Source: Gordionus sp. m RMFG-2023
Lineage: Eukaryota > Nematomorpha > Gordioida > Chordodea > Parachordodidae
Direction of reading: 5' to 3'
Assembly: GCF_954871325.1 (NCBI RefSeq)
Contig: NC_088775.1
Coordinates: 68,487,561-68,551,560, forward strand
Length of the DNA stretch: 64,000 nucleotides
Made by a program: the position numbers and the translations under genes. The notes below the pieces were generated by a model. That model was given only the letters and a program-made list of their open reading frames with translations. It searched no databases and was not told where the DNA came from. This document shows, piece by piece, positions 22,000 to 35,060 of the stretch; positions within the stretch are counted from its first letter, which is position 1; every line of letters begins with the position of its first letter.

Positions 22000-24709
22000 T
22001 TTACCTTCATGAGACTGGAGCCAGATTATAGCCTCATGTGTTTTGTCTTAAGTTTCTGATGGTATGACCAAAGAGTTGGATGTGTCTTTTTTTTGAGAGT
22101 AGTCTCGATCGGGACGTTTTTTGAGATTCGCCATAGCCTGGCATTTAAAATTAATCTTGGATAGAAAATACCGTTGAGCTGGCGCAGGCAGCGGATTATA
22201 AAAACCTGTATTTTCTTTGTCTGGGATTTATTTATTTCCCAAGTGTCGCCGTAGAGGAGGACTGGAATGACTGTAGCGTTAAATATTCGGAGTCTCGTTT
22301 TGACTGAGATCTCTCTGGCTGTCTATAGTTTGTGATATTTCATGAAGGTTATTTTGGCATTTTTTAGTCGGGCTTCGATTTCGCCACTGATGTTTCCTTT
22401 ATTATCAATAAGCATGCCAAGATATTTGAAATTATTGACTATTCTGATTTCATTCCCCTCAAATGTTAAGTTATCTATTGCCTCTAGGGATGGCATGATA
22501 TAAGTTTTATTGAAGTTGATGGTTAGGCTGACTTTGTTTCTGTGGAAGCAGAGACTTGTTAGTAAGTCTATTGTCTCATCTCTTGACTTGGTAATTAAAT
22601 CCAGGTCATCTGCGTACGAGATGATTCTTAGATGATTGATATTGTTTGATGAAAGATCGACTAGGTTCATGGTGCTTGTGGTTTCTTTTATGATTTTGTG
22701 TATGATTATGTTGAAAAGAATGGGTGATAGAACGCACCCTTGCTTCACGCCTCTTCTGATCCTGAAGTAAGGAGAGAAAGTACGGCCTAGCTGTAACCTA
22801 GCCCAAGAATTGTTGTAATGAAATTTCAAGATTTTGAATATGTTTTGATCAAAATTACATTCTACTAGAGCCTCCCAAAGGGCATCATGTTTAACGGTGT
22901 CAAAGGCTTTGCTATAGTCAATGAAATATGAAGGGAAGTTTGTATCTGAAGCATTTTTGGAGGTGGATTTTGAGAGCTAGGATGGGTTCGTTAATGTTCT
23001 TATTTGGCCTATAGGCGCAAATATTACTTGACAGGAGGTTTGGTAGAAGCGATGATTCTGTTCTTCAGGATCACCATGAACACCTTTGAGACTGTGGAAG
23101 TGAGAGCGATGGCTCTGTAATCTGCGAACGATGAAGGATGGAGTTTCTTGGGGAAATTGCAGATTGTGGATTTATTCCAATCATCTGGGGTTTTGCCTGA
23201 ATGCCATATTTTTGTGAATATGGCTAATAGATATTTAGAAGTGCTTTCTGGAGCGGCTTTCATATGTTCATTTCTGATCCCATCAGAGCCTGGAGCCCTA
23301 TTGTTTTTTAGCTTGCTTATGTCTATGTTGATTTCTATGAGGGAGAAATCGGAGTTGGGTAATGGCAAGCCTGTCTGTTGGAGGCTCGCTATCTTGGAAG
23401 GGATTCTGGACTCGAAGGCTGACATATAGAAGTCTGTCCAGATGGTCATTTGCTCTTCAGGGTCTGTGTATTTGTTACCTCCTTGTAGAGTAAGTATAGG
23501 TAATTTCTTGAAGCATGCTGGTTTGCAGAAGTGTTTGAGCTTTTTGTAAGCGTCTTGAGTTATTTCTTATATCCATTTCTATTTATTCTGCTCTCTTTGC
23601 TAAGAAGATCCTTCGATCACTGCTTAGTAATCTCTTAATACGTCTCCATAGTACTAAATTGCGGCTGCTATCGTTTTTTATTGATAAGATTAAGTTTTTT
23701 CCTACTGAGAGCCATTCTGGTATTTGGCTATGATTTAGGTTATTGTAGGCGTGGAAAATTGTACTTTTGAAATTTGACCAACATTTCTCTAATGATTTGG
23801 TAGGGAAGGACTGGATATTTCTAGCTATGTCTGAGCAGATTGTATCATTGTAGGCTGTTTTGTTTATGTTGGTGAAGTGCCATTTGGGTTGTTCTGGCGC
23901 TGCGCGTGTTGTGCTATGGACGCGTCTGGTGTTATTGTTTCTCCATTCTTCACTTCGTATTTTTATATGTGCTTTAATTAATTTGTGATCTGATACATTT
24001 ATATTTAGGATGGCCTTTACATCTACAAACCAGCTGTGGATATTGGATAGGAAGAAGACGATTTGGGAGGAGTGGCCACCTCTTGAGAAGGTGATGAGAT
24101 GAGGAGGTTTAAGTTTGAAGAATGTGTTTTCTATTTTTAGATTGTCAAAACATATTTGGATAAGTTTTTTCCCATCCTTATTGTTGCTGTTATAAACTGT
24201 TGTGTTGCCTATAATTTTGCTTACTTTGTATGTTATGTCATGACCTATTTTAGTATTGAAATCTCCCATCGCTATAATGTTGTATCTTTTTGGTAAGGAG
24301 CTTATCACGTTTTCTAGATGTTCCAAGAATAACATTCTTTCTGTAAGTTTTGGGGGGACATAAACATTGAGGATAATTTGGGTTTGTAAGCGGTATTCAG
24401 GTATAGTACTGCGATTCTTTCAGTTATGGGGACAAATTTTATGATGTATTTTTTGAGCTTATTTTTGATAAGGAAGGCCACACCTGACTATTTGTTAACC
24501 ATGGTTCCAGGGCTGTAGGATATATAATTTGTAAATTAGGCCGAATGGTTGTCGGGGGAGTGGGTTTCCTGTAATTCTATTATGTCGGTGGAGTCATTTG
24601 ATAGCAACGTCATGAGGATTGACATTTTGTCTTTGATGCCATTAATATTTAAGGAGGATAAGAAAAGGGACTTGTTTAGCATAGTTTTAACGGTGGGATT
24701 AAGATTCAT
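22000..24709 (-). pseudogene. LINE ORF: endonuclease, reverse transcriptase, C-terminal region
   Basis: The likely start is the ATG at 24709 (MNLNPTVKTMLNKSLFLSSL), leading into LNINGIKDK, DIIELQETH, IIAMGDFNTKIG and VSDHKLIKAHI, the APE endonuclease motifs. Reverse transcriptase follows: NNRAPGSDGIRNEH, DYRAIALTSTVSKVF (23024-23449), FIDYSKAFDTVKHDALWEAL (about 22900), RRGVKQGCVLSPILFN, then the catalytic ISYADDLDLI and FKYLGMLIDNKGNI (22323-22829). The C-terminal part near 22000-22300 reads VLLYGDTWEINKSQTKKIQ and LFGHTIRNLR, as in many LINEs. The frame is broken by several stops and frameshifts, for example between about 22830 and 23030. The enzyme would nick DNA and copy its RNA at the nick; this copy cannot. 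Confidence 0.85.
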
Positions 24710-24737
24710 GATGTAAGGTTTGGTAAAAGAATTTAAG

Positions 24738-25010
24738 AAACGAGAAAATGGTTTTATTTATATATTAATTTCCTTTTTATTATTATTTTTTGTTCTTTCG
24801 TTTTTTCTTATTTTGTAAAAATTAAAATAAATTTTGAGGAGAAACGAGACGGTAGGCTTACTTTAAGAATTATTTTAATTTTTACTATTATTTTTGTTAT
24901 CCTTATTTGAAAAAGTGCTGTTTTGTTTTCCTTATTTTGAGAAAGTATTGAGAGAGAAACGAGACGATAAGCTTTCTTTAAGAATTATAAGAAACTAGTG
25001 GTTTAATGTA
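24738..25010. repeat. Tandem repeat at the 5' side of the LINE
   Basis: A ~113-bp unit with 'gagaaacgagac', a variable dinucleotide, 'taggcttactttaagaatta' and 'tatttttgttatccttat' occurs about twice (from about 24838 and 24951), with a partial copy near 24738. Repeated 5' leaders are common in LINEs. Confidence 0.5.
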
Positions 25011-26751
25011 ATATATTAACGATTAAAATGAAAACATGTTGACGATCAACATTCTTGTAAAATGATAATGATTATAAAAATAATTTTAAAAAAAAAGTGC
25101 ATACAGAGCGTTATTGAAGTATCCTTTTGTTATTTTTTTTGATTTTGATAACATTTGTCAAAATTATAGTTATGTATGCATGTGTTTAATTAGATCGTCA
25201 ATGTGTTTTATTGAATCATCACAAACACCATATTTTTAAAGAAAAAACGAAAAGCGAAAGTGAAGTGATTTATTGCCAAAGATAATGTTTAAAAGACAAA
25301 TTAATGAATAGCTATAAGAGCTATAAAATAGAAAAATTTTGAAAGGTAATGATCTATAATGATAAGTTTACCTCCATAATGTGTTTGCTTGAAAACAATC
25401 GTTAGATTGATTATTTTTAAAAATAATGACCACTCAGGATATTACAAATTTAAGATATAAATTTAAGGAAACAAATTTGCTATAGAATAATAAAATGACT
25501 GTAATAATTATTATGAATTGCTCTTAAATAACGATTAAAACTTTCTACAAGTTATTAATCAAAAATAAACATATTCTACAATTGATATTAAAAACTCTAG
25601 GTAAAATTTCTAAAAGAAAAAGAAAATAGACTACAAACTATGATAGTTATTATAAGTTACCATTAAAAAGGATAAAAAACTTTCTACAAAAGTTATTAAT
25701 CAAAAGAATAAACATTTCCTACAATTGTTATTAATCAATCAAAAATAAGCATTTTATAAGGAAAGAAGTGATTTAAGAAAACTGCAAATCTGTCATGATA
25801 AAATAAGATCAAAAACAAGTAAGAAGAAAAAAATGTATATATTTAGCGAAAGCAAGAGGAACATAATGAGACAAGAAAAAGAGAGAAGAAAATTGAAAAA
25901 TTGTATATTTAATAATCAGAAAATGTGCATATTTCATAAAAAGAAAACAATATGAGACAAAAAAAAGAGAAAAGAAAATTGAAAAATTTTATGTTTCATA
26001 AACAGAAAATGTGCATATTACTTAACAGAAAAACAAAAAGAACAATATGTGTATTTCATAAATGATCAAATATTAATCAGGCGGCACCTAAAATAATTTT
26101 GAAAGAAAAATGTGCCGAACAGCGTAATTCAATGACAAATAAATGTAACGCTAAGCTATAAAACTACTTCTAAAACCTCCAAGAAAGTAAAAAAGTAAAA
26201 GCAATATACACAGGGAAAACATATTTAATTAAATGACTAATTAGTTAAGCTATAAAACTACTCCTAAAACCTCTAAGAAAGTAATAAAAGGGAAAGCAAG
26301 TTAACTACTTCTAAAACCTTCAAGAAAGTAATAAAAGGGAAAGCAAGTTATATACAGGGAAAGCATCACTGCACTGGGAATTGTTATATATATAATAATA
26401 ATTTATGAGAAACGGTTCATATTGGAGTTGGTATATTTAAAAACTTTTCCAGATGAACTTAAGTTAAAATTACACTAAATATATGAATAATGTAATATAT
26501 TATCTAGGAGAAGACTGAATATAAAACTGAAATATTAAACCTAAACATAATTGTTATAAATTTTCAAATGATTAAACAAATATCTATAATAAGATATACA
26601 TATGCTGTTTAAAATACTAATAATATATATAATGTAATATAAATAAACAAATATATATCAACAACGTAATAGGACTACAATGTAATTAATGTAGTACTGT
26701 ATATTAACAAAATAATCTTATTATCAACGTAATTAATGTAATAATATATGT
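25011..26751. other. AT-rich non-coding stretch with diverged local duplications
   Basis: Several diverged direct repeats are visible: 'actttctacaagttattaat' near 25548 and 25678; 'aaaagagagaagaaaattga' with 'cagaaaatgtgcatat' near 25880 and 25970; and 'taataaaagggaaagcaagt' with 'ctacttctaaaacct' near 26165-26350. No reading frame of interest was found. It ends at the TAAC duplication of gypsy-2. Confidence 0.5.
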
Positions 26752-26755
26752 TAAC

Positions 26756-27020
26756 TTTTGTAGTCTTCTTATAACTTATTAGACTAGTTAATTATTATAG
26801 ATTCGGTTAATTCCACGATATACTACTGATAATTTTATTTATATAATCTATATTTCATAAAAAAAATCTTTTCTTTCAAAAACAATTTGCGAAGGCAAAA
26901 AAAACATTAACCAAAAATTACACACATAAAAACATTATTATTTTTTAAATAAAATACAAATATAACCTTGACAACGTTCAAAAATAATAAAACACAACAT
27001 ATATATTTCCTAATACGACA
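26756..27020 (-). repeat. Gypsy-2 LTR (3' copy)
   Basis: A direct repeat of 37622-37871. It ends in TGTCGT/ACGACA at 27020 and is flanked on the outside by TAAC. Confidence 0.87.
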
Positions 27021-27074
27021 CGTCCACCCACAAAAAAAACATTGTCTATTTATATTATTCTTAATGCATACCCT

Positions 27075-27689
27075 TTATTCCTGCTGTAATAACAATTCCT
27101 CTAAGTCATCCACCGTAAATTCTTCTCCTTGTTGCTCACCCATTATCTCTCTATTATTCATATCACCCGTCGTACTTGGCCCCACACAAACATCGTTAGC
27201 AGTCGCTAATACCGATTGCACCGGGCGTGGCTTTATAACTACTTCCTTTCGTCGGGTCATATTCGTATTGTCTCGAACATCTTCCTCAGCCGACACGCAT
27301 CTCCTCATTTCCTTTCTGCCAATCGTATGCGAAGTAGTCCATAAAATGAACGGAATGTGATCACGCCTGGCCAATCGAGATCGAGCTTCCCTCCGTTCTC
27401 TATAGCTGAAAGTTGTTAGGGTGGGACAATGCCTCGAAATGTGTCCCACACCCCCACATCCATAGCACTCAATTGGCCTCGATCTTCTCCTGCTGACAAT
27501 TCTTTTAGAGTCCTGAATTATATCCTTCCGTTTGTTTTCCCCCATTCTATTTACCATTGCTGCACTTTGTTGCAATTTCCATTTATCATTCCATATCATT
27601 CCCATGTCACTATTGGTCTTAACTAAGTTCATCTCCATAATCATATCATTCTTCGTTTTAATATAACAAGTTTCCATTGCAGGTTTCAA
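27075..27689 (-). CDS. Extra CCHC-knuckle reading frame at the 3' end of gypsy-2
   Basis: This 204-codon open frame lies between the integrase region and the 3' LTR, where some gypsy-like elements carry a third gene. It begins MKPAMETCYIKTKNDMIMEM and has one zinc knuckle, C-x2-C-x4-H-x4-C (CYGCGGVGHISRHC, residues about 76-89). Basic, Arg-rich text flanks the knuckle (SRRRSRPIE before, RERREARSRLARRD after), and the C-terminus is acidic (EEFTVDDLEELLLQQE). There is no signal peptide or membrane segment, so it is not an envelope-type protein. It could be a nucleocapsid-like accessory protein or a displaced gag part. I do not recognise a named family. Confidence 0.55.
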   Translation of the reverse strand: MKPAMETCYIKTKNDMIMEMNLVKTNSDMGMIWNDKWKLQQSAAMVNRMGENKRKDIIQDSKRIVSRRRSRPIECYGCGGVGHISRHCPTLTTFSYRERREARSRLARRDHIPFILWTTSHTIGRKEMRRCVSAEEDVRDNTNMTRRKEVVIKPRPVQSVLATANDVCVGPSTTGDMNNREIMGEQQGEEFTVDDLEELLLQQE

Positions 27690-27699
27690 TTTTTTAAAA

Positions 27700-28550
27700 A
27701 AAATTTCACAATTATTTCAAAATAGAACAAAAAAATTTTATAGCGGAAGAAAAAATATTGTAAGCAAGAACAGAAAAAAAAATTTTTTTTTTAATCAGGT
27801 TAACTACAATAAAAAAATTTTTTACATAATTTCTCCCTCTTTTCACATAAATAACAAATTTACAAAATACCAAACATTCCAAAAAAAATTTTATTATTAC
27901 ACCCCCTTTTCTACATACTCCCATTTTATTTCCCTACAAATTTCATAACACCAACTGCCTGATTCCACATATGTTATATTTATTTTTTATTTTTTTACTA
28001 TTTTCTATTGTTTAATTTATTATCTTTCTTTTTTTTTAAAAAATTATTACCGTTCCAATTAACATGCCTATTATACACTCTGTAAACTATACCAAAACAT
28101 TTTTTCTACAAAAATTTTCATAACCTTCCCCTCAAAACATTACAATTAACCTCATTTTATTTATTTTTCTTTTATTCCAGCACTACAACAACACGAATTA
28201 CTGCTCTTTCAAATCAAATATTTCTTTCCCAAATAATTACTCACAAATGCTATGTAATATTTCAACATTCAATAATTTTATTTAATTACTTCACCACAAA
28301 TTTCCCCCTTGTTTTTTTTACTAAAACATCATTTTGTTTTGTAATTCCTCCAATCTCCTTTTATTTAACAATTTCCCACTTTTGTTTCCGTGTCCTTATA
28401 CCTTTACCAATATGCGTTATTGCGTACCTTGGTCAGTATACATATACATATGGCTGACCAAAACGCACGTATCAACTATCCCATCTTATGTCGCTATATT
28501 ACCATATCATTTCAATTAACAACTATTGCCTCCTTACTATAGACTCCATA
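27700..28550 (-). other. Non-coding part of gypsy-2 between integrase and the extra frame
   Basis: AT-rich, pyrimidine-rich on the plus strand, with no convincing protein-coding signal. Short open frames here are low-complexity. Confidence 0.35.
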
Positions 28551-30829
28551 GACACATTATCCAACCCTAATTCCCATTTTATACAATAAAAAAAAAATTT
28601 TTCTCTTTAATCTATTTCTATATGAACCTCTTCCGTAATTGATCTTATGGCGAACACCTTCATTATTATCATCAAATTTCACTTTATTTAACTTGTTTCC
28701 CAAATTCTCTATTACTACTCCTTTCTCCCATTTTTTTGTACTTCCATATTGTCTAATCCACAAACTGTCCCACAGTATATTCCAATTTCCTTCTATCAAT
28801 ATCCTCTACAACTACAAGCTTTACTGGGTATTAACATATCCAAAAACATCCTTACCTTCCGGCCTATAATTTTTTCTGCCGGAGACAACCCATCATTACC
28901 CATCGCATTATTATAATACAAATGCTTCACCCACATTTTTCCTTTCCCACTTTTGGTTTTCTTCAACCATCCTTTAACCGTCGCTACCATCCGCTCCGCT
29001 TGTCCATTGGAACTGGGATGATTCGCCCGCACCTAACCTCGACAAAATATCAGGTAACTGGTTCTCTTTTCCCCTTCGATATTTTAAATCCAAATCAAAA
29101 CTTCCTACTAACAACAACCATCACTGAAGTCGAGGCGATAACATCAACTCTTTGTTATTTTTCTTAAATAAATGGATCAACGGCTTATGATCTGTAAAAA
29201 CAACAAACTTCCTACCTATAAGGTATTCGCGACATTTCGTTAATCTAAAAATCACAGCTAAAGCCTCCTGTTCTATCACTGAATACCGCTTTTCTACCTC
29301 TCGAAAGACTCTGGAGAAAAATAAAACAGGTCTTTCCATTCCATCTATCAAATGCAACATCGCCCCACCTACTCCTCTATTACATGCATCTACAGCCAAA
29401 ACTACTTTCAGATCACTATTAAAACACACCAGAATGGGCTCTTTCCCAATTCTCTCCTTTAACGTTCTGAATGCAATCTCTTGTTCATCTTTCCATTCAA
29501 AATGTACCCCTTTCCTTAATAATTCATATAAAGGCGCAGCTATTTTCGCAAAACTCGATATAAACCGATGGTAATAATTTACCATTCCCATAAACGACCG
29601 GACCTCTACTTTACTGGTCGGCCTGTTCAAATTCACAATACTCAACAAATTCTTATCTAACGGTTTTACCTCCATTTCATTAATCCTATGATCCAAATAA
29701 GTCACTTCAGTTACTCCCAACACACTCTTTTTACGACTCGCCTTTAATCCTTTATTTCGAATCTAATAAATACTTCTTCTAGCCTATCATCATGTTGTTT
29801 CATCGTTATTCCTACAATCAAAACATCATCCATATAATAAAAAACACGAAAACAGCAGCCATTGTCCGCTGAAAAATAGGGGCTGATACACATAACCCAA
29901 ATGGTAATCGACAAAACGCAAACAAGCCCTTGAACTTCCTAGTCGTTTTTGCAATCGGTAATTGCAAATATGCACACGAAAAATCAATCTTGGAAAAATA
30001 TTTTCCCCTTTTCAAACTGGCCAAAATTTCTTCTATTCGAGGTAACGGATATTTCACCTCTACAACCCAAGGATTCAAGGTCACCCTAAAATCGGCACAT
30101 AACCTCAATTTTCCATTGGCCTTTCTAACAGGAACCAACGGAGTTGCCCACTCACTGTAATAAATAGGACAAATAATTCCATCTCTCACCCAGTTGTCCA
30201 ACTCTTTTTCCATTTCCGCCCTCCATTCAAATGGAACTCTTCGCACCGGACAATACTGCGGCACAAAACCTTCCTTTAAACGGAGATCAACTTCATAATC
30301 CACTAAACACCCTAATTTCTTCTCAAAAATTTCACTATAACTATTCATTAAAACTGCCACTGCATAGGCCTACAAAAAAACGAATCGAATCGAATAATTG
30401 CGCTATTCGTATTCGTACAAATAATAAAATCATTATTCGTTTCGATTCGTCGAATATTCGATTCGATTCGAAAATTTTTATAAAGCTTATAAAAAATATA
30501 TAATTTTTTTGCAAAAAAATTATAAACAGATATAATGTTTTAAGATGACATTTTTAAGGATTCTCTCAACAACAATTTACAGAAAATAAACGAAATATAA
30601 CCAAATGATTTTATATAACGTTATCCAAACAAATTGGCCAAAAACATCCGATTTATATATTAGAATTGCTTATAAAAAATATTTAAATTATTTCTTCAAT
30701 CTAATATACAAATTTTATTAAAATATTCTGAAAATATACAATAATTTCATTTTATAAACATCAAAATATAATACACAAAAAATATAATTATAGTATATCT
30801 GAATTTGTTAATAACCAATTTTTTAAACA

Positions 30830-32640
30830 TAACGTCTTTCTTATAGTATCCTCTTTCAGAGACATCCTATTTTTCATTATCATATTCGTTCCCATTGGGA
30901 ACAACCGTTCTCATGAAGCCGATGATCCCTGAATTGACAAGATATCACTTGCCATTTTCGACAACACGGGAAAACGATCCCCATGCCATGCAATCTCCAC
31001 CATTCTAACGGGCTCTTATTAGAACCGATTCTTACTTCACTAAGATATGTCTCCACTTCACATATTGATGTGATGTTATTTTGTTTGAATATTCTATCCA
31101 TGTTTGACTGTACTGTTGCACTAACTGATGTAGTATTGATAATGTATTTCATTTTGTATTGATTATATACATCCTTAATTTTTTTTAATAGATTTGTCGT
31201 ATCTATATTATACGACGAAGGTATTTGTTCAAAAAATTGGACTTTTAATCTTGGATCCAATATGGTTGATATTATTGTTTCAATATTTGTAAGATTATAA
31301 TAATTTCCTATTTTATCAATAGCATTTATAGGGTTTATAAAATGGTGGTCAAATGAGTTTAAATGTTCCATTAAGGAAACATAAAAAGGAATGACTAGAT
31401 TTAAGGTAGATGTGTCACCACATATATCATTGGTAAAATCAAAAAAGGTTTTTAATTGTTTTGTATGTTGATTAAGGTAGTCCAATCATCCTGATAAAAA
31501 ATAATAATTAGTAAATAAAATTAAATTACTTCGCTCAGTTTCCGTTCTTCGATATCAGATATATCATCATATATCTGAGTTACAACCTCATCAATAACCC
31601 TTCTCATTTTAATCGCTCTTTCGATCATTAAATAAGAACTGTTCCATCTGATGGAAGTGTCTAATTTTAATTTTAAATATTTTATAGGGGGAATTAGCGA
31701 GGAGCATTGCATGATTCTTGTCTTTGTAAACGAATTGCGAATAATCTTTATGATTACTTAATTTGGATAATTGCCTGTCTATTTTTTTAAGTATTTCTTG
31801 TACAACTAAATTAAGTACGTGTGCAAAACATCGTACATGTAAAATTTTACAATTTGGATTTTTTACACGAAGAATTTTTATGAAAATCGAATTAGAGCTA
31901 GCATTATCACAAGTAATTTCTATGTTACATATGTCGATATTATAATTTTTTATAATTTGAGAAAACTCTCTATATATATATTTTCACCAGAATGTGAATC
32001 AGTGAATGGAACTATATCTAATAATAATGATTTCATCTCCCATTTTTCATCAATAAAGTGGCAGGTCAACCCTAAAAATGGTACATTAGTGGGGCTTGAC
32101 CATATGTCAGTGGTAAAGTTAATTTGGCACTTTAAATTATTTATAATTATTTTAACTTTATTGAATTCTTTATTATAAATCTCATTCATATATTGTTTAA
32201 TTGAGGGTATTGAACATATTTTTATGTCAGGATTCAAAGCTCTAACCAATGACTTGAATTCCTGTGTGGCGAAAATTTTTAATGGTATATTTGACTTGAG
32301 TAAAAATTTTAATAAATGATGCTTAATATCATCCTCATTTGTTTTGGACACATTATTTAAATAGTTTTTATCGTATTATTATTTTGAATTTTTTGATAAA
32401 ATCTTTTATTATGATTAATTAGTGCCGAGGTAGTTTTTTTCTTGCACATTATTTCTACATTGCATATCTTACATCTAGCTGTCTCCATTTTAGAATCATG
32501 CAGATAATGGTTCCATATTAAAGAATTTTTCCGCCTAACATTAGCATCAGTTTGATCAGATATTGATGTAGATCTAGAACTATTCGAGGATTGACTATGT
32601 CCTTCACCATAACTTCTTCAATCAAGATTTTCTAATTGAT
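30830..32640 (-). pseudogene. hAT-3 transposase (BED finger, catalytic core, dimerisation region)
   Basis: In reading order: a BED-type finger at about 32640-32400 (SLIWNHYLHDSKMETARCKI with CKICNVEI); the catalytic core starting near 32351 with TTDIWSSPTNVPFLGLTCHF (first acidic residue), ITCDNASSNS (second, about 31910), RCFAHVLNLVVQEILK (C-x2-H, about 31830); a Trp-containing IRWNSSYLMIERAIK (about 31640); TILDPRLKVQFF (about 31250); and a C-terminal segment ERLFPMGTNMIMKNRM (about 30880). There is a stop in the dimerisation motif (GSSAS-stop-ERLF), and frame changes occur near 31500 and 31930. It would recognise the CGAAT-rich ends; this copy is inactive. An intron probably separates the BED exon from the core. 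Confidence 0.82.
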
Positions 32641-32778
32641 CTTTGAATATATTTAAAATTATATATATATATCATATAAGATACATGCTTACCATCTTTC
32701 CTGAAATTCCAGATCATTGATACATTAGGAGCTGAAAGAAAAAATATTTAAAAATTAAGAAACAGTAAATTAATTAAA

Positions 32779-33325
32779 CAGTGGCATAAGCATGGGGGAG
32801 GCTGTTTTTAAAAATAAAAATATTTTAATTTATATTTTTATTCCTCTTATGAATTAAAAATTAAACCTCTCTTTTCAAATCAAAAAAAATATTATATTAG
32901 TTTCTTTTAAATATATTCTTAAAATTTGTGCAAATACTATTTTTAATCAAAGTACAAATACAATATTTTATTTATATTTTAAAAATATTTTCATATTTTT
33001 TTTAAATACCAGTATTTGCATAAGAATTATTTAAATTTTATATAATTTTTTATACAATAAAATTTTTAAAATTATAAAAATATTTACATTTTAAATATTA
33101 TTTTAAATAATAAAAATAAATTTATGATTAAACAAAGGAAATTTATGCTACTAAAGTATTTTAATATAATAAATAAAATTTATAATGAAATACTTTCTAA
33201 AATTTTGTTATATCTTATTCTTATATGCAAATATTAAAATAAATTTAACATAGCCTAAGATGTAAGCAATTGAGTGTTCATAAAAAATGGGAGAGTTGGG
33301 AGAGAAAATCCTGGCTAAGCCACTG
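32779..33325. mobile_element. hAT-type MITE inside hAT-3
   Basis: A ~547-bp non-coding unit with imperfect inverted ends, CAGTGGCATAAGC at left and GGCTAAGCCACTG at right, flanked by near-matching 8-mers (TAATTAAA and CAATTAAG). It has no reading frame. It is likely mobilised by a hAT with CAGTGGC ends, a start it shares with hAT-4. Confidence 0.6.
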
Positions 33326-34330
33326 CAATTAAGACTTCAAAATATTATTGTTATGTAGTATATAAATTATACATGTAATATCATTTTATTAGGAATAATT
33401 ATATATTCTTAAAATTTATGCAAATACTATTTTTAATCAAAGTACAAATGCAATGTATTATTTTGAAAATATTTTCATATTTTTTTTAAATACCAGTATT
33501 TGCATAAGAATTATTTAAATTTTATATAATTTTTTATACAATAAAATTTTTAAAATTATAATCTATATAAAATATTTACATTTTAAAATTTATTTTAAAT
33601 AATAAAAATAAATTTATGATTAAATAAAGGAAATTTATGCTACTAAAGTATTTTAATATAATAAATAAAATTTATAATGAAATACTTTCTAAAATTTTGT
33701 TATATCTTATTCTTATATGCAAATATTTAAAATAAATTTAACATAGCCTAAGATGTAAGCAATTGAGTGTTCATAAAAAATAGGAGAGTTGGGAGAGAAA
33801 ATCCTGGCCAAGCCACTGCAATTAAAACTTCAAAATATTATTGTTAATTTTGTAGTATATAAATTATACATGTAAAATCATTTTATTAGAAGTGATTATA
33901 TATTCTTAAAATTTATGCAAATACTATTTTTAATCAAAGTACAAATACAATGTATTATTTATATTTTGAAAATATTTTCATATTTTTTTAAAATACCAGT
34001 ATTTGCATAAGAATTATTTAAATTTTATATAATTTTTTATACAATAAAATTTTTAAAATTATAATCTATATAAAATATTTACATTTTAATATTTATTTTA
34101 AATAATTAAAAAAAATTTATGATTAAATAAAAAAAATTTATGCTATTAAAGTATTTTAATATAATAAATAAAATCTATAATGATGAAATACTTTCTAAAA
34201 TTTTGTTATATCTTATTCTTATATGCAAATATTTAAAATAAATTTAACATAGTCTAATTGAGTGTTCATAAAAAATGGGAGAGTTGGGAGAGAAAATCCT
34301 GGCTAAGCCACTGCAAATAAAACTTCAAAA
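32850..34330. repeat. Three tandem copies of a ~490-bp unit
   Basis: The phrase 'caaatactatttttaatcaa' recurs near 32932, 33420 and 33917, and 'agccactgcaa' near 33318, 33811 and 34296, giving a period of about 484-497 bp. Each copy contains the right part of the MITE, including its CCACTG end and the 'gagttgggagagaaaatcct' phrase. Copies are very similar, so amplification is recent. Confidence 0.85.
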
Positions 34331-34379
34331 TATTATTGCTAATTTTGTAGTATATATATTATACATGTAATATCATTTA

Positions 34380-35060
34380 TTAGAAGTGATTATCACAATG
34401 TAATTAATAATGATGAAGATTTTATGATAGTTATTATGATACATTATCTGAATTAGATGATTTTCTTTAAAATTTGATAAAAAATAAGGTCACTGAATGG
34501 GAAAAGAATTTTCCTAATCAAAGAATAAGAACTAGTCAAGAAAATTAGTTATTTATCTGCCAAGGAACTTAAGAATATGGGAAAGATTGTTTTGGCTTGT
34601 TCTTTTTAAATATATTCTTCAATTTATACAATAAAAATTTTATTGTATAAAAAATTATATAAAATTTAAATAATTCTTATGCAAATATTGGTATTAAAAC
34701 ATGAAAATATTTTCAAAATATAAATAATCCATTGTATTTGTTGTACTTTTTAAAAATAGTATTTGCATAAATTTAAGAATATATTTAAAAAGAACAAGCC
34801 AAAACACTCTTTCTCATATTTTTAAGTTCCTGGCAGATAAATAACTAAATTTTCTTGACTAGTTCTTATTCTTTGATTAGGAAAATTCTTTTCCCATTTA
34901 GTAAGCTTATTTTTTATCAAATTTTAAAGTAAATCATCTAATTCAGATAGTGTATCATAATCACTATGATAAAATCTTCATCACTATTAATTACATTGCC
35001 ATAATCGCTAACAATAATATTTTGAAGTTTTAATTGCAGTGGCTTAGCCAGGAATCTTAA
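34380..35060. repeat. Large imperfect palindrome in hAT-3
   Basis: The left arm (about 34380-34620; 'ttttcctaatcaaagaataa', 'gaactagtcaagaaaattag') reappears inverted at about 34770-35050 ('ttgattaggaaaattctttt', 'ttcttgactagttcttattc'). The right arm ends with an inverted MITE terminus (TGCAGTGGCTTAGCCAGG, 35035-35052). The spacer between the arms is an inverted piece of the 490-bp unit. It could form a long hairpin. Confidence 0.8.

Larger units (their letters stand above)
21700..25010 (-). mobile_element. APE-type non-LTR retrotransposon (LINE), decayed
   Basis: A minus-strand element whose coding part runs from about 24709 down to about 22000, with a short 3' flank to about 21700 and a probable 5' leader with a tandem repeat (24738-25010). 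It has an apurinic-endonuclease domain followed by reverse transcriptase, the layout of CR1/RTE/jockey-like LINEs. The clade cannot be fixed by eye. No poly-A or target duplication was located. Confidence 0.8.

Noticed and set aside
26968-27360. 130-codon plus-strand frame near the gypsy-2 LTR
   Set aside because: It overlaps the minus-strand CCHC frame and part of the LTR, with no family resemblance; a shadow.
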